Below are positions 55,975-64,000 of a stretch of 64,000 nucleotides of DNA, piece by piece. The position numbers were made by a program, and so were the translations under genes. The notes under the pieces were generated by a model. That model was not told the DNA's origin, did no database searches, and saw nothing but the letters and a program-made list of their open reading frames with translations. The DNA comes from 66-474 sp040255405. GTDB lineage: Bacteria > Pseudomonadota > Gammaproteobacteria > Xanthomonadales > Rhodanobacteraceae. The DNA is taken from the NCBI GenBank assembly GCA_040255405.1, contig JBDZUX010000008.1, positions 1-64,000 on the forward strand. The letters are read 5' to 3'. Position 1 is the stretch's first letter; every line of letters begins with the position of its first letter.

Positions 55975-57591
55975 ATGGGTATGGAGATGCGTCGCTGGAA
56001 CGGCTGGGGAGACAACACGGTAACCTTTCCGGTAACCGATGCTGCCCGGGCGTTCCTGCGCCAGCGCATAGGCGACGGCACGGCGCCGCGCGACGCCACG
56101 CGCGAAGAGGTCTTGCGTGAGGTCGCCCCCTCGCGCATTCGCCGCGCAAACCCGCTGTTCAATGACGATGCGGCGCTGAGACTGGACCACTCGCGTGGCC
56201 AGAGCTTTCCGGACTGGGTGGCGATGAAATCCGGTCGCGTGGGACCGGTCGCCGACGCAGTGGCGCTGCCGCAATCGCATGACGAGGTTACCGCCGCGGT
56301 GGCGGAGGCAGCGAGGCTCGGTGCAATCATCGTGCCGTACGGCGGCGGCACCAGCGTGGTCGGCCACCTCGGCGTGCCGCATGGCGATCGCCCGGTCGTC
56401 AATCTCTCGCTGGAGCGCATGGACCGGCTGCTCGCGTTCGACGAAACCACGATGACCGCAACCTTCGGCGCCGGCACGCCTGGCCCGCGCATCGAGGCGC
56501 AGCTGCGACCGCATGGCTGCCTGCTGGGGCATTTCCCACAATCCTATGAATACGCGACGCTCGGTGGCTGGGTGGTGACGCGCTCCTCCGGCCAGCAGTC
56601 GTATCGCTACGGCCGCATCGAGCAGTTGTTCCATGCCGGCCGCGTGGCGACGCCGAAGGGTGAATGGGTCGTCGGTGGCGTGCCCGCGTCGAGTGCGGGC
56701 CCGGACCTGCGCGAGGCGCTGATGGGTTCGGAAGGCCGCCTGGGTCTGCTGACCGAGGTCACCGCGCGCGTGCGCAGGCTGCCTGAACAGGAACGCTTTC
56801 ACGGCGTGTTCTTTCCGTCGTGGCCGGCGGGCCTCGATGCGGTACGCGACCTGGTCCAGCACGATGTACCGGTGTCGATGCTGCGCTTGTCCAACGAAGT
56901 CGAAACCGAGACCCAGCTCGCGCTGGTGCAAGGGCACGCAACCGCGTTGAAGTGGCTGCAGCGCTACCTGGGCCTGCGCGGCATCGGCGCCGGACAGTGC
57001 CTGCTGATGGCGGGCATCACCGGCACCCCCCGCGAATGTGCAGTACAAAAGCGCATGCTGCTGGACATCGTGCGCCGGCACGGCGGCGTGCATGTCGGAC
57101 CGATGCTGGGAGCCGGCTGGGCGAAAAATCGATTCCGCGGTCCATACCTGCGCAACGCGTTGTGGGACGAGGGTTACGCGATCGATACCCTGGAGACCTG
57201 CGTGATGTGGCCGCAGGCGACCCCGGTGATGCGCGCGATCGAGGCGGCCGTGCAGGGCGTGTTTGCCGCCGACAACGAGCGCGCGCATGTGTTCACGCAT
57301 CTGTCGCATGTGTACCGGCAGGGCTGCTCGGTCTATTGCACCCTCGTGTTCCGTTCCAGTGGCGATCCCGACACCGACCTCGCGCGATGGCACCGCTTCA
57401 AGCACGCCGCGTCGGACGCGATCGTCGCGCACGGCGGCACCATCAGCCACCAGCACGGCGTGGGCATCGACCACGCGCCATGGCTGCCGGCGGAGAAAGG
57501 TGCGGCGGGCATGGATCTGATCCGCGCGATGGCACGCGCGTTCGATCCGGACGGAATGATGAACCCCGGCAAGCTGTTCGCCGACGCATGA
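55975..57591 (+). CDS. Alkyl-DHAP-synthase-like FAD-linked oxidase
   Basis: The product is 538 residues of the VAO/PCMH flavoprotein family, closest by motif to alkyldihydroxyacetonephosphate synthase (AGPS). It shares the MRRWNGWG opening (AGPS KWNGWG), the FAD loop VPYGGGTSVVGHLGV at about 120-133, and TLGGWVVTRSSGQQSYRYGR (AGPS TVGGWVSTRASG). The active-site SHQHGVG has His492 and His494 (AGPS SHHHGVG). AGPS swaps the acyl group of acyl-DHAP for an alkyl chain, making ether lipids; some bacterial relatives are lactate or glycolate oxidases. ATGs at 55975, 55981 and 55987 are possible. It overlaps the next gene by four bases. Confidence 0.82.
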   Translation: MGMEMRRWNGWGDNTVTFPVTDAARAFLRQRIGDGTAPRDATREEVLREVAPSRIRRANPLFNDDAALRLDHSRGQSFPDWVAMKSGRVGPVADAVALPQSHDEVTAAVAEAARLGAIIVPYGGGTSVVGHLGVPHGDRPVVNLSLERMDRLLAFDETTMTATFGAGTPGPRIEAQLRPHGCLLGHFPQSYEYATLGGWVVTRSSGQQSYRYGRIEQLFHAGRVATPKGEWVVGGVPASSAGPDLREALMGSEGRLGLLTEVTARVRRLPEQERFHGVFFPSWPAGLDAVRDLVQHDVPVSMLRLSNEVETETQLALVQGHATALKWLQRYLGLRGIGAGQCLLMAGITGTPRECAVQKRMLLDIVRRHGGVHVGPMLGAGWAKNRFRGPYLRNALWDEGYAIDTLETCVMWPQATPVMRAIEAAVQGVFAADNERAHVFTHLSHVYRQGCSVYCTLVFRSSGDPDTDLARWHRFKHAASDAIVAHGGTISHQHGVGIDHAPWLPAEKGAAGMDLIRAMARAFDPDGMMNPGKLFADA

Positions 57592-59021
57592 GCGCGCGCC
57601 CGGCATTGTCCCGGCTGGCTGACCGCTACGACCTGCTGGTGATAGGCGGCGGCATCACCGGCGCGGGCGTGTTGCGCGAAGCGGTGCGGACCGGTGCGAA
57701 AGTGCTACTCGTCGAGCAAGGCGATTACGCCACAGGCACCTCGTCCCGCTCGTCCAAGCTGGTGCATGGTGGCCTGCGCTACCTCAAGAGCGGACAGTGG
57801 CGGCTGACGCTGGAATCCGTGCACGAGCGCGAACGCCTGCTGCGCGAAGCGCCTGACCTCGTGCACCCACTGCCGTTCCTGATGCCGCTTCACCGCGGCC
57901 GCAAACCCAGCCGCTGGCTGATGCACATCGGTCTCGCGGTGTACGACCTGATGGCAGGCAGCCGCAAGTCGCGTTTCGTCGGCGTGGATGAAGCCGTTGC
58001 ACGCGCACCCGGCGTGGCCCGCAACGCATTGATCGGTGGCCTTGCCTACGAAGACGCCAGCACCGACGACGCACGCCTGGTGCTGCGCCTCATCTTCGAC
58101 GCGACGGCGATGGGCGCGACGGCAGTCAATTACACCCGGGCACAGATTGTCGCACCCGGCCAGGTGCGCCTGACCGACCGTGTCGCCGGCAGCGTGCGCC
58201 AGATCGATGCCGACATGGTCGTCAACGCCACCGGTGCCTGGCAGGACGCCACGCCCGGCGCGCCGACGCTGCGGCCGTTGCGAGGCAGCCATTTCGTTTT
58301 TCCCATGCGCAAGTGGCCGCTGCAGGGCGCGGTGTCGTGGCTGCATCCGCGCGATGCGCGTCCGGTGTTCGCGTTGCCGTGGCTGGGTGCGGTGGTCTAC
58401 GGCACCACCGACCTCGATCATGCCGGCGGTATCGATGCACCTCGCATGACGGCGGACGAAGCCGTCTACCTGCTCGAAGGCCTGGACGACAGGTTCCCCG
58501 GCCTCAAGCTGCGCGCTGGAGACGCGTTCGCCACCTACGCCGGTGTCCGGCCCGTCATCGCCAGCGGAAAGGATTCGCCGTCGGCCGAGTCGCGCGAATC
58601 GGCGATCTGGAGCGGGCCACGCAGCGTGGGTGTCACCGGTGGCAAGTTGACCACGTTCCGCGTCACCGCCCGCGATGTGCTGAAGGAGGCCGCGAAGCAG
58701 GTGGCGCGTCTTGCACCGGCAACGGACGGCCCGCTGTTCACCGCATCGGCGCAGGTTGCCGGCGAACGCATCGCCGCCACGCCGTTCACCTGGGGTGGCG
58801 CGCGGCACGGGATCCGCCACGAACAGGTCGTGCATCTGGCCGACCTCATGCTGCGGCGCACGCGCCTGGGCCTGATCGTGGAAAGCGGTGGCGTGGACTT
58901 GTTGCCGCGTATCGGGGAACTCTTCCGGCAGGAACTCGGCTGGGACGAAGCGAATTGGGCGCAGGAGCAGCGCGACTACCTCGACCTCTGGCAGGACCAG
59001 CACGCCCCACCGACCGTATGA
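57588..59021 (+). CDS. GlpD-like FAD-dependent glycerol-3-phosphate dehydrogenase/oxidase
   Basis: The product is 477 residues, a little shorter than E. coli GlpD (501). The FAD site reads YDLLVIGGGITGAGVLREAV. GTSSRSSKLVHGGLRYLKSG is the GlpD family signature, and later VGVTGGKLTTFRVTARDVL closes the FAD domain. It would oxidise glycerol-3-phosphate or a similar polyol phosphate to the ketone at the inner membrane, passing electrons to quinone. It overlaps the AGPS-like gene (ATGA) and is followed after ten bases by an FGGY kinase, so the three form one operon. Confidence 0.85.
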   Translation: MSARPALSRLADRYDLLVIGGGITGAGVLREAVRTGAKVLLVEQGDYATGTSSRSSKLVHGGLRYLKSGQWRLTLESVHERERLLREAPDLVHPLPFLMPLHRGRKPSRWLMHIGLAVYDLMAGSRKSRFVGVDEAVARAPGVARNALIGGLAYEDASTDDARLVLRLIFDATAMGATAVNYTRAQIVAPGQVRLTDRVAGSVRQIDADMVVNATGAWQDATPGAPTLRPLRGSHFVFPMRKWPLQGAVSWLHPRDARPVFALPWLGAVVYGTTDLDHAGGIDAPRMTADEAVYLLEGLDDRFPGLKLRAGDAFATYAGVRPVIASGKDSPSAESRESAIWSGPRSVGVTGGKLTTFRVTARDVLKEAAKQVARLAPATDGPLFTASAQVAGERIAATPFTWGGARHGIRHEQVVHLADLMLRRTRLGLIVESGGVDLLPRIGELFRQELGWDEANWAQEQRDYLDLWQDQHAPPTV

Positions 59022-59031
59022 AGGATGCTGC

Positions 59032-60591
59032 ATGAACCATACACGCTTGCTCGCCCTTGATGTCGGCACCCAGAGCGCGCGGGCGATCGTGTTCGATGCG
59101 CACGGCAACATGCTGGCCAAGGCGCAGCGCGTGTTCGACCCGGCCTTCGTCTCACCGCAACCGGGCTGGGCGGAACAGGACCCGGAGGCGTACTGGCGCG
59201 CGCTCGCGCAGTGCTGCGAGGAGCTGTGGCGTGGCGCCGCGATGAAACCCGACGAGATCAGCGGCCTGTCATTGACCACCCAACGCGCCAGCATGATCTG
59301 CGTCGATGGTGGCGGCAAGGTGCTGCGCCCCGCGATGCTGTGGCTGGATCAGCGGCGTGCCACCCGTCCACCGCCGATGGGGCCGCTGTGGAACGCCGCA
59401 TTCAAGCTCGCCGGCGCGTCCGACCTGGTCGGCCACCTGCAGGCTCAGGCCGAAGCCAACTGGCTGGCGCAGCACGAGCCGGACCTGTGGCGGCAGACCG
59501 ACAAGTTCCTGTTTCTGTCCGGTTGGCTGTTGCATCGGATGTGCGGCGAGTACGTCGATTCCACCGCCGCGCAGGTGGGCTACGTTCCGTTCGACTACAA
59601 GCGCCATGCGTGGGAAGCGCCATCGAACTTCAAGTGGAAGGCGATCGCACTGCGTCCATCACAGCTGCCGCGGCTGGCGCTGCCGGGCGCGAGGCTGGGC
59701 GCGCTACAGCTAACGGCCGCCGACGCGCTCGGCCTGCCAGCGGGCCTGCCGATCATTGCCTCCGCCGCCGACAAGGCCTGCGAGGTACTGGGCTGCGGTG
59801 TACTGGAACCGGATCTCGCCCAGCTTTCGTTCGGCACCACCGCGACGATCAACACCTCCCAGCCGAAGTACATCGAAGTACAGAAGCTGCTGCCGGCCTA
59901 TCCCGCCGCGGTACCGGGCCACTTCAACACCGAGGTCCAGATCTTTCGTGGCTTCTGGATGGTGTCGTGGTTCAAGCGAGAGTTTGCCCAGCGCGAGGAA
60001 GCGTTGGCGCGCGAGCGTGGTGTCGCGGCCGAAACACTGTTCGACGAGCTCATCCGATCGGTGCCGCCGGGTTCGATGGGGCTGACCCTGCAGCCGTACT
60101 GGACGCCGGGGGTGCGCAATCCCGGTCCCGAGGGCAAGGGCGCGATCATCGGTTTCGGCGACGTGCATACCCGCGCGCACCTGTACCGGGCGATGATCGA
60201 AGGACTGGTGTACGGCCTGCGCGCGGGCCGCGAGCAGATCGAGAAGCGCGTGGGCCGGCACATCCGCCTGCTGCGTGTGTCCGGCGGAGGCTCGCAAAGC
60301 GACGCCGCCATGCAGATTGCCGCCGACGTGTTCGGCCTGCCGGCGGAGCGCCCCGATATCTTCGAGACCTCGGCACTGGGCGCAGCGATGAACTGCGCGG
60401 TGGGACTGGGCCTGCATGCGGACTACGCGGCCGCGGCGCGCGCGATGTGCCGCGTCGGATCACGCTTCGATCCCAATCCGGATGCGCGGAAGACCTACGA
60501 CGCGCTTTACCGCGAGGTCTACCTGCCGCTGTATCCGCGCCTGCGCCCGTTGTACCGCCGCATCCGTGCGATCACCGGCTATCCGGAATGA
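59032..60591 (+). CDS. FGGY-family carbohydrate kinase
   Basis: The product is 519 residues of the FGGY sugar/polyol kinase family (glycerol, xylulose, gluconate kinases). The phosphate-1 motif is LLALDVGTQSARAIVFDAHG. The C-terminal FGGY signature LLRVSGGGSQSDAAMQIAAD with VFGLP is intact. The substrate is not readable; the glycerol-kinase Trp/Arg/Glu/Asp contacts are not clearly conserved, so another triose or polyol is possible. AAGGA lies before the ATG at 59032. It is the last gene of the AGPS/GlpD/kinase operon and would supply the phosphorylated substrate for the GlpD-like enzyme. Confidence 0.85.
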   Translation: MNHTRLLALDVGTQSARAIVFDAHGNMLAKAQRVFDPAFVSPQPGWAEQDPEAYWRALAQCCEELWRGAAMKPDEISGLSLTTQRASMICVDGGGKVLRPAMLWLDQRRATRPPPMGPLWNAAFKLAGASDLVGHLQAQAEANWLAQHEPDLWRQTDKFLFLSGWLLHRMCGEYVDSTAAQVGYVPFDYKRHAWEAPSNFKWKAIALRPSQLPRLALPGARLGALQLTAADALGLPAGLPIIASAADKACEVLGCGVLEPDLAQLSFGTTATINTSQPKYIEVQKLLPAYPAAVPGHFNTEVQIFRGFWMVSWFKREFAQREEALARERGVAAETLFDELIRSVPPGSMGLTLQPYWTPGVRNPGPEGKGAIIGFGDVHTRAHLYRAMIEGLVYGLRAGREQIEKRVGRHIRLLRVSGGGSQSDAAMQIAADVFGLPAERPDIFETSALGAAMNCAVGLGLHADYAAAARAMCRVGSRFDPNPDARKTYDALYREVYLPLYPRLRPLYRRIRAITGYPE

Positions 60592-60730
60592 ACCCGGGCC
60601 CAAGCCGCGAACGACGATTGGGGGTGGCCGGCGGCGTTGATTGCATCAGACCCTCGAAGCCGGAGTGACGCCAGCAACTGCTTGTGGCTGTCAGCCGCCG
60701 GATACTCCGAACGGATCGGGCGCCCAGCCC

Positions 60731-61576
60731 TCACACTACCGGCACCCCGCCGATGTTGTTCTTGGGATCGAGCCAGAACGATTCGGGGACGAAGCGGTTG
60801 AAGATCTCGAGCGGCAGGATCGGCTTGCGTTCGGGGGCTTCGACTTTCGCGCGGACGGTGTGCAGGCCGGGCATGCCGACGCGCGAGTCGAACTCGCTGG
60901 CGCCGTATTCGACGCTGTCGAAGTCGTGTTCGAACCACGGCTCGCCGATGAAGTCGTAGACCTTGCGCAACGCCGCTTCGGGGCTTTTGGTCAGGGTTTC
61001 GTAGGTCAGCAGCAGCAGGTGGCCGGACGCGTATTGGCCGTAGAACGCATCCTTGATGGCCTGGAAAGAAAATCCCACCATGCCGCGCGGATCGGCCAGC
61101 GCCTGCGCCCGCGAATAGACGGTGGTGTTGGTGTCGAAGCGGAACACCTTGCTGACGCTGACCGGCTGCTGGCGGACCAGCCGTTCCATGCTGTCCAGCA
61201 CCCACGGCAGTTGCCGCACGCAGGCGATGACCCTGGCGCGCGGAAACAGCGCGTCGAGCATCTGCATGCGGCTGCACCACAGCCGGCTGGTGTCGAACAC
61301 CACTTCGGCATCGGTTTGCGCGGCGTAGAAATTCTCGACCAGGCCGCGCATGACGGAAACGCGTGCCTCGTCGGAAATCGCATGCGAGAAATCGTTCTTG
61401 GTGCTCATTTCCGCGACCACGACGCCCATGATGTCGGCGATGGGGCTGGTCATGCCCGCGTGGAACCGCGGGTTCTGCTTCAGGATCGCCGCCAGCAACG
61501 TGCTGCCGGAACGCGGCAGGCCGGAAATGAAATGGAACGTTCGGGATGGCTTCGCGGAATCCGGTGCGACGGACAT
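60731..61576 (-). CDS. Sulfotransferase family protein
   Basis: The product is 281 residues. The PAPS 5'-phosphosulfate-binding loop is FHFISGLPRSGSTLLAAIL at residues about 13-31. The 3'-phosphate-binding region is near ACVRQLPWVLDSMERLVRQQ, and LTYETLTKSPEAALRKVYDF is a typical C-terminal element. It would transfer sulfate from PAPS to a hydroxyl of an unknown acceptor. The ATG at 61576 has a strong AAAGGAG upstream. It is convergent with the FGGY kinase gene, with 139 bases between stops. Confidence 0.88.
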   Translation of the reverse strand: MSVAPDSAKPSRTFHFISGLPRSGSTLLAAILKQNPRFHAGMTSPIADIMGVVVAEMSTKNDFSHAISDEARVSVMRGLVENFYAAQTDAEVVFDTSRLWCSRMQMLDALFPRARVIACVRQLPWVLDSMERLVRQQPVSVSKVFRFDTNTTVYSRAQALADPRGMVGFSFQAIKDAFYGQYASGHLLLLTYETLTKSPEAALRKVYDFIGEPWFEHDFDSVEYGASEFDSRVGMPGLHTVRAKVEAPERKPILPLEIFNRFVPESFWLDPKNNIGGVPVV

Positions 61577-61688
61577 GCTGCGCTCCTTTGGTGAACGTGT
61601 TTTGCCGTGGGCGAAGTATCGCAGGTGCGGCGCAGAAGTATTCGTGATATCGCAGGTGCGGCCCACGCAACCACGCGACCGCAGCGAA

Positions 61689-61760
61689 TGTAGGAGCGGC
61701 CCATGGCCGCGATCAATGCCCAGGCCAGGGTGTCGGTCGCGGCCATGGGCCGCTCCTACA
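61689..61760. repeat. REP element with perfect 24-base arms
   Basis: The arms 61689-61712 and 61737-61760 are exact inverted copies, each with the TGTAGGAGCGGCCCATGG head, separated by a 24-base loop. This is the TGTAGGAGC-type REP palindrome common in Pseudomonas and Xanthomonadales. It lies upstream of the sulfotransferase gene and downstream of the LacI gene. A second, degenerate hairpin-like stretch follows at 61795-61845. Confidence 0.93.
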
Positions 61761-61865
61761 ACGTTTGCAAATTGAGGCCCAACGTTGTCCCGATGTCGGG
61801 CTTCACCCGGAGCATGCTCCGGATTCAGCGCCAACCTACGCGTTGATGTCGTCAACGGGCAGCGC

Positions 61866-62873
61866 CTACGGCCGCGGCCCCGTCGAAGCGCGTATGCGCA
61901 TTTCGTAATCGAGTTCGACCATGCGCGCCTCGCCGCGGCCGAGCACCAACCGCAACAGTTCTTCGGTGGCCCGCCGGGCCATGGCGTGCACCGGTTGGTG
62001 GATCGTGGTCAATGGCGGCCAGACCTGGGTTGCGATGGTGGTGTCGTCGAAGCCGCACACGGAAATGTCGCGGGGTACCGACAAGCCTGCCTCGGATGCA
62101 GCCCAGATCGTGCCGGTGGCCATGTCGTCGTCGCCGGCGAAGATGGCGGTGGGTCGCTGCTTCAACGCCAGCAGTTTGCGCGCGGCGGCGACGCCGGATT
62201 CGAACGAGAACCTGCCTTGCACCATGTAGGCCGGGTTCTCCTTCAGGCCCGCGCGCCGCATGCCGTCGCGATAGCCGGCCAGGCGCCACACGCCGGCGCC
62301 GTGCTCCAGGTCGCCCACGATGTGCGCGATGCGGCTATGGCCCAGTGAAACCAGGTGCGCCACCATCGCGGCCGCGGCCTCGCGTTCGCGCAGGATCACG
62401 CCGACCTGGTTTTCCGGATGCCGCGGAGAAATCGAGGCGAACGGAACACCGTTCTTGCGCAAGTTCTTCAGCAACGCCGCATGGTCGGTGATCGGTGGGG
62501 TCAGGATCAACCCGTCGGGCCGGTGCCGCGTCAGGATGTCATCCACGCGTTCGACAAAATCGGGCGAAGTGGAAATCAGCGGCTGCACGGTCATGCTGTA
62601 GTGCTGCGCTTCGCACGCCTCCAGCACGCCGGCCTGCACCGCCATGATGTAGCTGGGCGACCGGTTGTCGTACAGCAGGCCGACCGTGAAGGAGCGGTTG
62701 GTCGCAAGGCTTCGCGCCGAGGTGAGCGGGCGGTACTTGAGCGCGGCCATCGCATCCAGCACCTGCTGGCGCGTGGATTCGCTGACGTTCGGCTCGTCGT
62801 TGAGCACCCGCGAGACGGTCTTGCGCGAAGTCTTCGCCGCACGGGCCACGTCGCTGATGTTGGCGCGCTTCAT
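61866..62873 (-). CDS. LacI-family transcription regulator
   Basis: The product is 335 residues. The N-terminal helix-turn-helix and hinge read NISDVARAAKTSRKTVSRVL and QQVLDAMAALKYRPLTSARS. The periplasmic-binding-protein-like sensor domain contains VGLLYDNRSPSYIMAVQAG and AIFAGDDDMATGTIWAASE. It would repress a carbohydrate-use gene set and release it on sugar binding. It lies downstream of the leftward GH2 gene, which is the likely target, with 193 bases of repeat-rich DNA between them. Confidence 0.95.
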   Translation of the reverse strand: MKRANISDVARAAKTSRKTVSRVLNDEPNVSESTRQQVLDAMAALKYRPLTSARSLATNRSFTVGLLYDNRSPSYIMAVQAGVLEACEAQHYSMTVQPLISTSPDFVERVDDILTRHRPDGLILTPPITDHAALLKNLRKNGVPFASISPRHPENQVGVILREREAAAAMVAHLVSLGHSRIAHIVGDLEHGAGVWRLAGYRDGMRRAGLKENPAYMVQGRFSFESGVAAARKLLALKQRPTAIFAGDDDMATGTIWAASEAGLSVPRDISVCGFDDTTIATQVWPPLTTIHQPVHAMARRATEELLRLVLGRGEARMVELDYEMRIRASTGPRP

Positions 62874-62926
62874 CGAGGTTCTTGTCGACCAGTTTCAGTG
62901 CAGGTTGGGGGAGCTTTGATTTTGCT

Positions 62927-63102
62927 CGTCATCCCGGACTTGCGAAGCAACATCCGGACTGCGTTTGCAGGATGGCAAACGCGAACGCCGAAGGCGGCCC
63001 GAAGGGCGAGCGCCTAGGATGGCGAGAGTAGCCCATTGCCTTTGCATTCAGCGAATGCCGCGAAAGTCACTGGATCCCGGCTTTCGCCGGGACGACGAGA
63101 GA
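62927..63102. repeat. Repeat-rich stretch between the LacI and GH2 genes
   Basis: CTCGTCATCCCGGACTTGCG at 62927-62946 and later GGATGGCGAG near 63016 look like the two ends of an interspersed element of the GTCATTCCGG family. Next to it, TCCCGGC (63075-63081) and GCCGGGA (63086-63092) form a hairpin in the common GGATCCCGGCTTTCGCCGGG repeat. This second repeat includes the end of the GH2 reading frame. Confidence 0.65.
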
Positions 63103-64000
63103 CGGGGGATGCTTGGCAGGCGCGGCCGGCACATGCTGCACCGGTACGTTCCAACCGCTCACTTCGACGACCGGCGCGGTAATGTCCTGCGCCGCATAGC
63201 GCGCGGTCAGCGTCGCCGATTCGCCGGGCCACAGGGTAACGTCGTTGTCGCTCCACAGGATCGGCAGTGCGGCGTCGCCGTCCGCGGACTGGCGGACCGA
63301 CAGATGCTGGAACAGGGCCACGGCCTTCGACAAGTCGGGCACCGACAGCGTGACGGTGGTGACGTTGTCGTCGCCGTCGCGTCGGGTCGTGGCCTGCACG
63401 TCGGTCGTGGCGGCGGGCAAGGATTGCAGCGCGGTCAGGTCGGCGTATTGCGTCAGCGGCGTCAGGTACCAGTTCGAGTTTTTCCAGTCGAGCACGTCCT
63501 TCTGCACCGAAAGCCAATAGACGTTGCGGCTGACGGGTTGGCCGTCGCTCGATGCAAGCTCCAGCTCGACAAAATAGGTCTGCGACAATCCGGAAATCGC
63601 CGGGAGCTTGGTGACGCCGAGCGTGTGGTTGCCCGCAAGATCGAGCCCGGCGAACGACTTGTCGTAACGCACGCTGCCATCCAGGTTGCGCACGCGCACC
63701 CTCGCCCGCAGGCCATGCGCATCGGTGAGCGTGTGGTTGACCAGCACGATCGCGTTCGTGTCGTACGAGTACTGGATGTGCAGCGGCTCGTTGGCCTTCT
63801 TGGCGCCGAAGTATGCGCCGGCCGGATTCATGTACCAGTCGTACAGGTGCCAGTGCAACGACGGCCACGCGTTGTTGAGCATCCAGTAGATCACGCCCGT
63901 GGACGGATTGGCCGAGTCCATGTGCACGTTGAAGGCTTCGAACTGCGCGCGCACGTTGTCGTAGTTGTCGAGCTGGGCCTTCTGCACGTAATCCGCGAGA
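63067..64000 (-). CDS. Glycoside hydrolase family 2 protein, C-terminal part (runs off window)
   Basis: This is the C-terminal 311 residues or so of a large GH2 enzyme; the 5' part lies beyond the right edge. VIYWMLNNAWPSLHWHLYDW and PAGAYFGAKKANEPLHIQYS are typical of the end of the barrel of exo-beta-glucosaminidase/beta-mannosidase-type GH2 proteins, followed by Ig-like domains. The substrate is probably a mannose- or glucosamine-containing glycan. The last residues, SLVVPAKAGIQ, are the usual translation of an interspersed GGATCCCGGCTTTCGCCGGG repeat, so the C-terminal tail is repeat-derived. The enzyme is likely regulated by the adjacent LacI protein. Confidence 0.85.
   Translation of the reverse strand, partial: LADYVQKAQLDNYDNVRAQFEAFNVHMDSANPSTGVIYWMLNNAWPSLHWHLYDWYMNPAGAYFGAKKANEPLHIQYSYDTNAIVLVNHTLTDAHGLRARVRVRNLDGSVRYDKSFAGLDLAGNHTLGVTKLPAISGLSQTYFVELELASSDGQPVSRNVYWLSVQKDVLDWKNSNWYLTPLTQYADLTALQSLPAATTDVQATTRRDGDDNVTTVTLSVPDLSKAVALFQHLSVRQSADGDAALPILWSDNDVTLWPGESATLTARYAAQDITAPVVEVSGWNVPVQHVPAAPAKHPPSLVVPAKAGIQ

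Overview
The window is GC-rich chromosomal DNA, roughly two thirds G+C by eye. It almost certainly comes from a gammaproteobacterium of the order Xanthomonadales/Lysobacterales, and the gene content would suit the Rhodanobacteraceae. The two backbone blocks show this: map-glnD-dapD-arsC-dapE on the minus strand, divergent from rpsB-tsf-pyrH-frr-uppS-cdsA-rseP-bamA-lpxD-fabZ-lpxA-lpxB-rnhB-dnaE-accA-tilS on the plus strand. There are no complete RNA genes, no CRISPR array and no insertion sequence. One 100-base run of N (8388-8487) is an assembly gap inside a gene.

Layout. From 38 to 18179 everything reads rightwards. First come a membrane-anchored winged-helix/TPR regulator and a cupin. Next is a tightly overlapping four-gene set: a secreted HEAT-repeat protein, a lipoprotein, a secreted proline-tailed protein, and an O-antigen-ligase-like membrane protein with a TPR-like tail. 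A TraB/GumN protein, parC, a two-piece lipoate-protein ligase, a penicillin-acylase-family hydrolase, a DUF2233 lipoprotein and a thioredoxin-fold protein follow. From 18193 to 25269 a leftward block makes diaminopimelate (dapD, dapE), senses nitrogen (glnD), trims proteins (map) and carries an ArsC-like protein and a ferritin-like/VIT transporter. From 25643 to 49142 the large rightward housekeeping block covers translation, pyrimidine nucleotides, lipid carrier and phospholipid synthesis, outer-membrane assembly, lipid A synthesis, DNA replication, fatty-acid initiation and tRNA modification.

The housekeeping block departs from the usual order in several places. A lipoprotein gene with its own flanking signals lies between tsf and pyrH. 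dxr is absent between cdsA and rseP, and skp is absent between bamA and lpxD. An LTA-synthase-like gene is wedged between lpxB and rnhB with overlaps on both sides. A short redoxin-like remnant sits between rnhB and dnaE.

From 49172 to the end the content is accessory. It holds a histidine-tailed secreted protein, an S9 peptidase and an arylamine N-acetyltransferase. A small locus then has an AraC regulator divergent from a SnoaL-like protein and an MddA-like methyltransferase, with a tRNA-like T-arm in the divergent gap. An overlapping three-gene cassette follows (alkyl-DHAP-synthase-like flavoprotein, GlpD-like oxidase, FGGY kinase). A sulfotransferase, a LacI regulator and the 3' part of a GH2 glycosidase read leftwards to the right edge.

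Interspersed palindromic repeats of at least three families lie between genes. In two cases they run into coding ends (dapD stop codon, GH2 C-terminus). The best candidates for undescribed biology are the AGPS/GlpD/FGGY cassette, the HEAT-lipoprotein-ligase set, the split lipoate ligase and the LTAS-like gene embedded in the lipid A cluster.
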